Below, one piece after another: positions 1-9,615 of a DNA stretch of 64,000 nt. The notes beneath the pieces are model-generated. The model was given only the letters and a program-made list of their open reading frames with translations, made no database searches and had not been told where the DNA came from. The translations under genes and the position numbers were made by a program. This stretch comes from Archegozetes longisetosus (taxonomy: Eukaryota > Arthropoda > Arachnida > Sarcoptiformes > Trhypochthoniidae), in NCBI GenBank assembly GCA_018873245.2, contig JAEMBT020000005.1:10490001-10554000 (forward strand). The letters run 5' to 3'. Each line of letters starts with the position of its first letter. The first letter of the stretch is position 1.

Positions 1-559
1 TTGTTTTTGAAATTAATTAATTTATGAAAATTACTTTTGGTCGCTAGTCTTAAGCACTAATCTCGAATATCTTTCAAACCTAATTCATAAAATTCAAGTC
101 TTTCACATGAGATGTTAAGAATACTATTCTATATTAAATAACAATTTTTGCTGAATTTTAGATGAAATCGTTTTGTCATAATTAAGCAATTTATGCGAAA
201 TAGTTTTTTGAAAATTACATTTGGATAGGAGTGTACATTGTTGTTCAAATGGTTAAAGCAACCCCAATTTTTTCGAATAAAACCTGAACAGCTCGAGTTG
301 TGAACTTGAAATTTTATACACTTATTAAAGAAATATAAAGAAACTTTCGGATAAGTTTTGCATCATATCCGTGGTATTTTTCGGTAAGCGTGTGCAAATT
401 AATGATAAACATCGTTTCACTTAGTTAAAACCACTTTAATAATAGATAGATAGATAGAAAAAACCACAAATAAAGAGAAGTCAAAATTAACTACATTAGT
501 AAATTATTTTTCTTCCAATATTAGTGATTAACTCAAAACCAAGGTCAGGCATTGGATTA
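1..559. other. No gene seen
   Basis: AT-rich DNA with a short GATA microsatellite near 440-460. No coding region, RNA gene or clear repeat boundary is visible. It may belong to the Tc1-type remnant that follows, but no inverted repeat was found to bound it. Confidence 0.6.
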
Positions 560-1335
560 ATGACGTTTTAAGCATAGTTTGTGATATACTTTCCCGTTCC
601 TCAGTGATAGTCTTCTTAAGCTCGCTTTATCATTATGTCACCTGCCACAATCATAAACGCGTCTAACCAATATGCCCCAAGTGTTTCTATAACATATATA
701 TCAGAAGAAAGAGATGGTCAGTCAAGAATATCGATTTTATTGAGCGCAGACTATTACCTTATTATGCCAGATCTATGCACAGATAAGTTACCTTTTGTAG
801 AATTCAGTTGTTTCCACGAATACTTTCAGAAAATGGTAGTTACTTATTCAATAAGTCTTTATAAGATTTTGCGTTATCAATTAAGACAATTTTAGACTTA
901 CCAACCGATTCGATAAAATCTCAAACCATGAGAGAACAATCACCTGAAACTCTCTTTGAAGAACACTCTGGATCACAACACATATTATGTCAACAATACT
1001 TATATCCATCAGAGCCATCTAGATTGAGCTTCTTTTCATCAGCGAATATTATATTATTCCATTAAGTAGTCCAACATATCTTATTCTTAGCACATTTTAA
1101 GCGTTAAACAATATGCGATTGTTTGCGTGCTGATCTATTCTTCATTTTCAAGAATTGAGTGGTTTTTGAGTCATGACGGATTCTTCACATTATTGTGTGA
1201 GAAGCATATATTTGATTAGCTCCTATGGTTTCATTTATTGCCGTATTATTCTTAATATCCCTCAAAGAGTTGCGTCGCTCTGGACTACCCACCACTGTAA
1301 TTATTGCTATAACTTTCAGAATCTTTAATATAATT
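560..1335 (-). pseudogene. Tc1-type transposase remnant
   Basis: Read on the minus strand with frameshifts and stops. The segment near 1029-1046 encodes FADEKK followed by NLDGSDG, the form seen around the first catalytic Asp of Tc1-like transposases. The segment near 661-740 reads KIDILD, a stop, then PSLSSD and a degraded version of the region that holds the third acidic residue. The spacing between them (about 340 bp) suits a Tc1 DDE domain. Multiple stops show it is dead. Terminal repeats were not found, so the limits are approximate. Family identity is inferred from the motif order only. Confidence 0.6.
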
Positions 1336-2587
1336 CCCAATTTTGAATGATGGATTAGTTTAACTATTTTTATATTTGAGATGCATGGATTTGACCTTTA
1401 ACATAATAATTTAAGACTTTTCTTTTACCCACAATTTTTAAAAGACGAATAAAAGAGAACGCAGATTGTGAGCAACGCGCGAGCCCACATGTATCGTAAA
1501 ATAACATTTCTATTGAATTTAAGTATGCACGTGCCGTAATAGTGTCATAGTTTTAATGATTTTAACCAAATAAAAAGATTTTTTTCGTTATTTTGCACAC
1601 GTTTGCCGAACAATGCCACGTGTCTGATTTAAAACTTGCACAAAAGATTCTTTATGCCTTTTTTAAAAGTGTATAAAACTTCACGTTCAAAACTTAAGCC
1701 ATTTAAGTTTTGTTTAAAAAAATTAGAGTGGTTAGATAAGAATTTGTTTAAGCAAAACTTTATTCAAGAGATTTTATTTCATGTTTTGAATATATCATTT
1801 AAATTGAAAAAACAAAAACAAAGTTTGTACATTCAATACTTTGTATGAGATTTGTATTGTGTTTCCTATCATTAGAGTTATATTTTAGAACAGTTATTCT
1901 CAAAAATGAGCTAAACGGTTTTCAGGGGTTTTCGCCCCTAAACATTGAAAGACTTTGAAGAACATTTTTCGAGTCTATTAAATGTTGAGACTCACGACAT
2001 GCTAGAAGTATGTTGATATTCTTCCAATAGCTTATGGACAAATGAGTTAAATATTCTAAGAGAATCCTGGTGGAGATTTTCGAATTCTGATTCTTGGATA
2101 TGATCAAACTTAAAATGATCGGATACGTATTTTTGTTTGGTTCTGACACCTCTTATTCTCAGACTACAGCATCTGAAACACGAAAGGTCATATTATTCAT
2201 GCTTTTCAAGCTCATAAATTTCAGATCACAATTTGTTCAATCAGATTCCTAAAAATTTGTGATCTGTTCAGCTGTTTATTTGAATCCTTGAAATATTACA
2301 TAGAAATTTCTGAAATTAAATTAAAGCATTAATTGTTCCATTTAAATACATTTTTTATCTATTAAAGTATGACAATATGTAGGCGCAAGCAGTTTCAAAA
2401 ATTGCGCAAATTGCTAAATCTTACAGTGAATCATCTCATATTTATATCTATTGACCTATTGTATAATTAGTTGATTATAAATTTTCACATAAAAATTTAC
2501 ATATTAATAAGGTGGTTTCCATCTATTTTATGCAAATCTTTTAAACTACCTGCATATATATATTGTTATACATTATCCTAATTTTCA
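1336..2587. other. No gene seen
   Basis: AT-rich non-coding DNA. Short open frames at 1636-1848 (plus) and 1922-2149 (minus) have low-complexity compositions and no recognisable motif, so they are not called as genes. Confidence 0.5.
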
Positions 2588-2591
2588 TTAA

Positions 2592-2953
2592 AAGTGCATT
2601 TACACGAGGCAATATTCGTCACCGCAATTTATTACATCGTGTAAACGGAAAATTGAAGCGATAGATATCGCATGAAACATATCGCGTAGGTGTTGGTACT
2701 GTTTCTACTTTTGTAACAAAATTGCAGCAATTTCGCATATGATTGGATGTTAAAATTACGTTTTATCTTGTTGTCAGAGTACTCGCTGAGCCAGCGTTCA
2801 ATGCTTTAAAGTGATTCCTTTTTGTAGAGCAAAATTGCATGCAATGAATTGTATCATCTAAACAGAAAATTGCAACGACTAATCCTCAATGCAACTGATT
2901 GAAATAAAAATTGCAGGCGATGTGCGATGAATATCGTCTCGTGTGAATGCACC
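2592..2953. mobile_element. MITE with TTAA target duplication
   Basis: A 362-bp element flanked by TTAA at 2588-2591 and 2954-2957. Its ends are imperfect inverted repeats of about 40 bp: the left starts AAGTGCATTTACACGAG and the right, reverse complemented, starts GGTGCATTCACACGAG. The interior has no coding capacity. TTAA target duplications are typical of piggyBac-type mobilisation; that assignment is inference. Confidence 0.7.
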
Positions 2954-2957
2954 TTAA

Positions 2958-3613
2958 TAGTTATGATAGATAAACAATTAAAGAGTACAACGCAAAAGAA
3001 AGACATCACTTTTATAGACTAGTAGTAATTAAAGTTCCAAAAGAGCGGACCAGTTTTAAGTCTATTGCTTTGATTTTCATTCCTGATATTAGAAGTCTCG
3101 GTAAGTAGTTTAATAAAAGGCTTAGAACTTCTTTATAGTTGTTAGAAATTAATTTGATGCTTAAAAATCAAAATAAACAAATAGCTAGGGAATCACGAAA
3201 AAAATTATCATCAGATCATTAGTTTTATTCGATTAATTAATAAGTTTTAACAAATTAATTGATTTTATTTTCTATTCTATGAGTTATTTTTTAATAAAAA
3301 ATATGTTATTGTATAAATCTATTTCCTTTATAAGTTTTTTACTTTTTTATAGCTAAAATATTTTGCAGAATGCATAACACATAATGTGACGACAATCTAT
3401 TTTAAATACAACGAATAGAAGCTTTGTGTCTCTTTACTACAGTACTGAAAAAGAGAGATGCCTTTTTCTTGCATTACGTCCTTCAATTATAAATATTTTG
3501 CTTGATCAAAATTTAAATTCAATTTTTATTGATTACAAAATAAGAAAATGATTATAAAAGCTTTTCAAAGCTGTAATAGATTCGATTTAAATTAGCTTTA
3601 TTAAAATATACCG
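2958..3613. other. No gene seen; 3' flank of pectate lyase
   Basis: AT-rich spacer between the MITE and the 3' end of the minus-strand pectate lyase gene. No gene or bounded repeat is visible. Confidence 0.5.
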
Positions 3614-4703
3614 TTAAAGCATGTTTATTTTTGAACATTTAAATTTTACCAACTCCGCATACATTTTAACAGTATCTTTGACTGATTCCGCGTTTTCTGC
3701 TGTATATTTATAAGGAATAGTTAGAGAGCAATCAGAAGTGGTTTTGGTTACATTCAGAACAGTTTTATCGAAATAATTGTCAACTAAATCCCAATTTCCA
3801 ACTTTCTTAGAATTTGCCGAAATAACAGGTGTATTTGAATTTTCAAAATAATTTTCTCAATCTTAAGACAAGCGCCTTGTCTGCTATTGATTCCATGGTG
3901 AATAATATTCTCATAATAATTGTTAAATATATGTCCCGTTCCATATCTATAACTGGGAGTCCTCTCTTCAATATTATTGTAATGATTGTGATGAAACGTT
4001 ATTTTTCTATCATAATTATCTGCTTCTGAAGAACCAACTAATGTACACTTCCAGTGGTCGTGAAAATAATTCCAAGAAATTGTAATGTAGGAACTTGTAT
4101 GCGTTACATCTAATAATCCATCATATAAATCAATATTTAGCTGTTTTTTAGGGTCAATATTGTAAAATTCGCAATGATCTATCCATACGTTATGAGTATA
4201 GACAACTCTTATAGTGTCTCCATCGTTTGCGGTTACCTAATTATAATTGATCCTATCAGAAGATACAATAATCATAATGCTTTATAACTAACCTGTTGTC
4301 GATGTTCATCATTAGTATGTGTTTTGTTAACAGTACTCATAGTAAATTTAATGTTTCTAACGATAACATTATTTGAATGATAGATATCAAGACCGACGCC
4401 TTCAAGAAAAGCATTCGATCCTAAACCTATTAATGTCTTATTTGGCGCCAAATGAACAACAGCTCCATCACTTGCACCAGAAATTGTTGAATTGACTTGA
4501 ATAATTAACGGTTCTTTTGCTTTTCCATATTTAATGAGTTCCTCGAGATTGTTAGCCAATACTTTATTACCGCCTTCGCCTCCTGTCGTGCTTCCATTTA
4601 ATGTGGCAAATCCTATCATATCAAAATTAGGAGTTGCCGTTTCATAGATAGAAATTGAACAAAAGAGTACTACTAAACCTAACAGATTTAAAATCATACT
4701 CAT
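3614..4703 (-). CDS. Secreted pectate lyase (PL1), two exons, one frameshift
   Basis: Exon 1 is 4703-4293 and exon 2 is 4236-3614, joined by a 56-bp GT-AG intron in phase 0. The product would be about 344 aa: a hydrophobic signal peptide (residues 1-20), then GFATLNGSTTGGEGG, the N-terminal signature of polysaccharide lyase family 1. Exon 2 carries WIDHC, a DG..D calcium-site motif, RTPSYR with the catalytic arginine pair pattern RxPxxR, FNNYYEN and INSRQGA. PL1 enzymes cleave alpha-1,4 galacturonan by beta-elimination, outside the cell. Exon lengths sum to one base short of a whole frame: a base is missing in an A run at about 3852-3856, after which the frame continues to a stop at 3614. This may be a real lesion or an assembly error. 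PL1 genes are rare in animals; the signal peptide and intron argue for a eukaryote-adapted, transferred gene rather than bacterial contamination. Confidence 0.82.
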
Positions 4704-6159
4704 TTCTATTACTAAAATTATATTTAATATGCAAACTTTTAGATATATAAGCTTTTAGATATGTAAATAATAGATGTAAAAATAAATTAACTTTTCTCTT
4801 TATATACATTTTTTAAATCTATGAGCAATGTATTGATTTACTATATACATCTGTTAAATTCACATCTATTGAGTGATTAAAGAGTAGAATCAATACTGTA
4901 TGAGTCCTAAACATTTATCAGTTTTGATAACAAACGCTTTTAAAAAATTACAAAAGGGGATAACTATTGATTTCCATTAGTGTAGAAATCAGCCTTTTAT
5001 GCTAATTATTTATTATAACTATTAATAGATTTACATTTTGGATAAATTTTTAGGATTCATTTTGTAATAATAAATTTATTGTAAAAACAAAGAAGTTTTG
5101 TAATAAGTCATTCGTCACATTTACGCAAGAATTCGAAAAATTGACGCAAATAACTAACTCAAGTATTCAACTACTTATTCCGGACATGATTACAATAATA
5201 TATTATAAATCTTTCTATAAGCTATTATTTTATTATTGAATATCCCACACGAAATCTAACATGAAATATCGCTGATGCACAAATAAATCATTCAAGTATA
5301 GTGTCAGCAAATACCAATACTTATTGTAAAGCTGTCAAAAAATTATAAATGAGAAAGAGTTATTTGTAAAGTTTGTAACATTACTTATACAAAAAATCCG
5401 AGTAAACAATTCATTTTATAGAGCTAATAGGGTTAAGAATAAGATTAATTTTATAACATGATATATATAATGCAATACGAGCTAAGAAATATCATTAAAA
5501 GCATCCAGAACTGATATCTAAACTACAAAACCTTGTATTAATAAGAAGTATCGTACTAAAGCTTCAAATAAAATATCTTATTCTATTTATGATAATCAAT
5601 ATCAAAAATTATCTTATCTAAATATATAGACTTAAATTCATAATAAAGAATATTCCAATTAACTTTATTTTGAATGTACAGAAAGCATTTTATCGACTTC
5701 TAATATTAGTGTTTTTAACATTAGAGCTGTTTTTATTTCGTCGAATTTTACATCAAACTCTTTGTAAACATTTTAGCAACATGCGGAGGTCTTGAAGTGA
5801 AAGTACCAGTTTAATAAGGTTAGTTCTTATGGTTCTTGAGGTTGCTGTTTAAAGTGCATTTTTACATTAAATATTTTAAATCTTAATATTGCTCAATTTT
5901 TTGATACTAGAATATCCGATTACTTTTGATTTCTTCCTTATAGTTTTGTAAGAATAAGTTACATTAAAACTGATTAATTAACCTATAATTTGCTTACAAT
6001 AGACTGATTAAATGAATTATTGCTTGATATAGATCTATATTTGAATTAAGTAAAATATTGTTCTCCAATCTTTTTGGTATGCAGAGTCCTCTAGCATATA
6101 CTAAGTTTACCCAACCTTTGTTTTCATTATTACAGGTATATACCCCACAAGAATAAAGA
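4704..6159. other. No gene seen; 5' flank of pectate lyase
   Basis: Very AT-rich. The first 100 bp must hold the pectate lyase promoter; TATATA-type sequence occurs around 4742-4748 (minus sense), but nothing decisive. The short minus-strand frame at 5994-6260 overlaps a MITE end and shows no family signature. Confidence 0.45.
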
Positions 6160-6161
6160 TA

Positions 6162-6526
6162 TAGTGGACTCTCATTAGTTTGAACCCGCTTCTGCCAAAT
6201 ATATTTATTCAAAATAGCCGGTACATTGAAAAAAAAGTCCGAAATAAAGGTTTCGCTCAAAACGCAATATTTGAATGATTAACAATAAGATTTTATTTAG
6301 ATTAAGGTTCAGGTCTGAGACTCGTCCACGAATTTCTGGAACATGAACTGCTCAGCAGTATTAATAATAATGATTTTTTGTGAAAATTTGACGTGTTATT
6401 ATATCTCGAAACTATTCGACAGATATTTCAAATAATGAGGCACACAATAATATATACTGATGTTCAAATTGGTTCAAAATATTGGTATTTCAAAATAAGC
6501 TGTTTCAAAATATCGAGTGTCTACTG
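6162..6526. mobile_element. pogo/Tigger-like MITE
   Basis: TA occurs on both sides (6160-6161 and 6527-6528). The left end reads TAGTGGACTCTCATTAG; the right end, reverse complemented, reads CAGTAGACACTCGATA. Both resemble the CAGTRGAC(T/A)CTCG ends of pogo-type elements. The interior carries no intact transposase. The inverted repeat is imperfect, so confidence is moderate. Confidence 0.5.
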
Positions 6527-6528
6527 TA

Positions 6529-7021
6529 TTCACATTTGCACTTGTAATAACGATGCTTTGAAACTGTTGCCGTTCACATTCTTACTTTGTTCGAGTGCTA
6601 TACCAATTCGGGGTGAAACTAAAGTAAAAAATGACTGTATATGAAGTGAATAAAAACGGATTACTACTCTATCTTTTTTATTATTCCCTTAGAAATAATG
6701 TCATAACCCTCAAATTTTTATTATGTTTATACATTAAAAGACGAATTAAGTGTCTCAGAATAAGATAATGCTTATATCATTCTGAAGATCTTTAAATTTT
6801 TGAATAATAATTAAAGGAGAGTTGCTCGGCCCTATAGAATTTCGCCCCAAAAATGGATACATTTGAAATTTCTCACACTGAATAATAAGCTGAAAATAAT
6901 ATACGGTTTCTCCTAAGACCTTGACTTTTGACCTCTCTTAACGACAATAAATATTTTTCATTTTATTACTAGAAAGCCACTAAAGATTTCATAGAAATTT
7001 TTCACAAAAATTTTTGTGATT
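6529..7021. other. No gene seen
   Basis: AT-rich spacer between the pogo-like MITE and the outer DD37E element. No gene recognised. Confidence 0.45.
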
Positions 7022-7178
7022 TATAAAGCCTGTCCGGTCGGAACTTAAAAATACTTTTAAATTTGATCCCTGATTAATCCGTTAAGGTATTTGTGCTATT
7101 GCAAAAGTTTGTCAAAATAGAAAATCTACCCTTTCAATCGACATCAAATTTAGCAAAATATCATTTGTAGTTTTAAAG

Positions 7179-7728
7179 ATGAAAAAGGTTGAACGAGATA
7201 TACTTGCAAAAAGAGTTGTGTACTTTTATACACATAAATACGCTAAGAATAAATTCTTGACATATAATCACTTCACGACTAAAGAAATTAATAATACAAC
7301 AATTAGAAATATTATATTGAGATATGAAGAGCATGGTATACAATTACTAAAAGTCCACCAGGAGCCAAACCGAAGTCAGAGAATCAGAATCTTGAGGAAA
7401 GGATTAAAAAAATCATCGAGAAGAATCCAAGTATTTCGTACCGTAATGCAGTCCTTAATCTCGATATTTCTGAATCTTATTATAATGAAATTAAATTGCA
7501 TAAACTAGGAATTAAAGCATAGCGTAAAATGCTGGCTCCGAAGTACAAAAGTGACCAAGAACTTCACACGAAGAAGGTCTACCGAAGGATTTGCCGCCAA
7601 AGAATCTTAAAAAGTTCGACAAAAGTTCTTGTCATCGATGATGAAACCTACGTCCCTGAAGACCCAAAACTTTCCTGGTGTAGTTTTATCATTGCAAAAG
7701 TCGATCTGAGGTTCCTGTGGAATAAACA
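7179..7728 (+). pseudogene. DD37E transposase, N-terminal half
   Basis: Starts at ATG 7179 with a helix-turn-helix type region, shifts frame near 7340, then runs on as a second frame with an in-frame TAG near 7518. It reaches VIDDETYV, which holds the first catalytic Asp of a DDE/D transposase, and LSWCSF. The frame ends at the Polinton junction at 7728. The two independent lesions besides the insertion show the gene was decaying in any case. The C-terminal half is at 27535-27984. Confidence 0.8.
7723..7728. repeat. Polinton target-site duplication, left
   Basis: TAAACA directly before the AG start of the Polinton. The identical hexamer follows the CT end at 27529-27534. Six-base duplications are the hallmark of Polinton integrases. 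Confidence 0.9.
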
Positions 7729-8220
7729 AGTAGTGTAAACTCACCGATTCTAGGACACCCAGAAGTACGAGTTCTACGACCCCACACAAATCCAACCAAA
7801 ACCCCCCTTGTCCATCAAAACTTACACAAAACTCATCACAAAAGCACTCATTTTCTGAAAATTCACCGAACCGGCAAATTTTTGTAATTTTACACACTCT
7901 TACGACCTCGTACTTTACCCTGCTCAAAGTAAGAGTTTACGAACCCTCAGAAATCCAACCACAAGACCTTCATTTCCTACGAATTTCAGGCAAAAATCAC
8001 AGTAAAACGCTCAGTTCTAAACCTTTCGGAGTGAATTTTTTACCACTATTTTCTGGGACAGCTCGAGTCGTACTTTCTCATACCTCTAAAACTACGCTAA
8101 AATAATGAAATATCACATTAACAAACCAAGCAAAATGATGTATCTCCTAATGCTCTTGTTCATTATACCAACTTTAATTACTGCTTGTTAACAGCAATAC
8201 ACTCTAATTAGACCCATAAC
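7729..8220 (+). repeat. Polinton terminal inverted repeat, left
   Basis: Matches the reverse complement of 27051-27528 with scattered differences. It starts AGTAGTGTA. Two degenerate direct sub-repeats of about 170 bp can be seen inside, each starting near TACGA(A/C)CC and containing AAATCCAACCA. Its inner 85 bp code for the start of the secreted ORF at 8135. Confidence 0.9.
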
Positions 8221-8476
8221 AAACCATGACTTAAACAGCAAAACTTATCCTACTTATTGCTCCAATTTTAAAATTACAAACGCTGCCTGTAGAGATAACC
8301 TTCAACTTCAAGTCATGTTTGGAATCAGCAATGGATAATTGTACAAAAGATGTAAAGATTATAGCTTATATAATAATATTTCGAGTTATGTAGACTTGAG
8401 AAACGCATGCGGTGGTTATTGGATTAAGATTGGAGAAACTATAGAATGTGATAATCCTGGTTATGTTTTTATGTGA
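8135..8476 (+). pseudogene. Secreted cysteine-rich protein, two in-frame stops
   Basis: A 114-codon frame from ATG 8135 to TGA 8474, open apart from a TAA at codon 19 and another near codon 70. Residues 1-17 form a clear signal peptide (MMYLLMLLFIIPTLIT followed by AC). The mature part is cysteine-rich: YCS, AACRD, YKRCKD, NACGG and ECDNPG contribute five cysteines. The first stop is a C-to-T change relative to the right terminal repeat, which has CAA at that codon, so the stop arose in this copy. The start lies inside the left terminal inverted repeat. I do not recognise the family. An extracellular role is inferred from the signal peptide and cysteines only. Confidence 0.55.
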
Positions 8477-8579
8477 AAAAATTACCCCTCAATGACTCTC
8501 ACGAGTTGAACCCAGCACGACTACCACCTCCTTTTATAGGAGCGAGTCCCAACTACCACAAGGGTAAGTTTTTTCAGGT

Positions 8580-9023
8580 TCATCGTATATCCATATCCTC
8601 TCCATTATCTCTTATAGCCTCCAATTGACTGATATTGGAGTTAATGTTATTGAATTCCTGCTCAATTAACTTTAGCATTTCAATCTGCTTCTTTACCCGC
8701 TGTTTGATCTTTTTACTATTTTCTTGCAGGGCTTTTCGCTTTCGCTTAAGCTGAGCAATTTTTTTTAGATCAATTGCAGTAGACTCAGAGCAAGAATCTT
8801 TTGCTAAGTCAGTTAGGAATTGAGATACGGCAGAGGTGGGATCGAACTCACAACCTGTGGATTCAAAAACATCTGCGCTTGTGATTGCTACATTGAAGGG
8901 CTTCAGTGTTTTGTGCATCTTTGAGAGGTATTTTGAGTTTAATATAGTGAAAAGTATAGCTAATGCTTTCATATGAGGGACAAAAAACCTGTCCCTTCTG
9001 TCTCGTTCACCTGTCCCTTTCAA
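8580..9023 (-). CDS. 147-aa coiled-coil protein, unknown function
   Basis: The only sizeable uninterrupted frame in the left part of the Polinton. The N-terminal two thirds has no motif I recognise. Residues about 90-135 form a basic, strongly helical coiled coil (KKIAQLKRKRKALQENSKK, then KQIEMLKLIEQEFNN), ending in an acidic tail. Minus strand, as for the polymerase. It could be an accessory Polinton protein, a DNA-binding factor or the relic of another inserted element. Being open while its neighbours are broken suggests later arrival or constraint, but the frame is short enough that chance is possible. The internal ATG at residue 18 (MKALAIL) is an alternative start. Confidence 0.45.
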   Translation of the reverse strand: MKGTGERDRRDRFFVPHMKALAILFTILNSKYLSKMHKTLKPFNVAITSADVFESTGCEFDPTSAVSQFLTDLAKDSCSESTAIDLKKIAQLKRKRKALQENSKKIKQRVKKQIEMLKLIEQEFNNINSNISQLEAIRDNGEDMDIR

Positions 9024-9615
9024 GCTGTTTCAAGGTCCTTATTGCTCGTTGAAGCTTCTTAACTGAACTCAGTAAAGAACGTGTTAACTATTATAACGCA
9101 ATGCAATGAGAATTTTCTGCACAAAATAGTATATGACTGTACTGCGTTTTCTTTGCATTGAAAACCTGATTCAAAGTGAATGACAGCCAAAGACACCATC
9201 TGCATACTAATGAGATCATTAACATTTTTATACAAAAATGACTCCCAAACTGAGCAAACCACATCAAGTTATATATCGTCGGAAAGCTCATCGTGAGCTG
9301 AGTACAACAATACTTGAATGGAAGTTCTAGGATGACCCATTCAAAAGTTAAGATGACCACTGCCCACCCATTGAAACTGACCATTGGTCATAACAAATTG
9401 TATATCAAAATAACGGGTATTGAGAGACAAACTTAATGCAAAAGCAACAAGTTCTTAATCTCTTACAGTTTTCTAGATACAAATTTTCAAAGGTTTCAAT
9501 TTTTATCATTAAAGGTATAGGAAGTCAACTAATTATATATGCATAAATTTTATAAACTGATTTCTAGTTATTGGAGAATCATGGAATTTTTTTATAATTA
9601 CAACTACAAAGAGAC
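9024..9615. other. No gene seen; Polinton spacer
   Basis: Non-coding DNA between the coiled-coil ORF and the 3' end of polymerase B. Overlapping short minus-strand frames at 9059-9384 have no family signature. Confidence 0.5.

Noticed and set aside
635-895. 86-aa plus-strand open frame
   Set aside because: It is antisense to the Tc1-type transposase remnant, which explains its openness; no family signature.
7607-7927. 106-aa minus-strand frame across the Polinton left end
   Set aside because: Spans the junction of two mobile elements and the non-coding TIR; no homologous frame at the right TIR.
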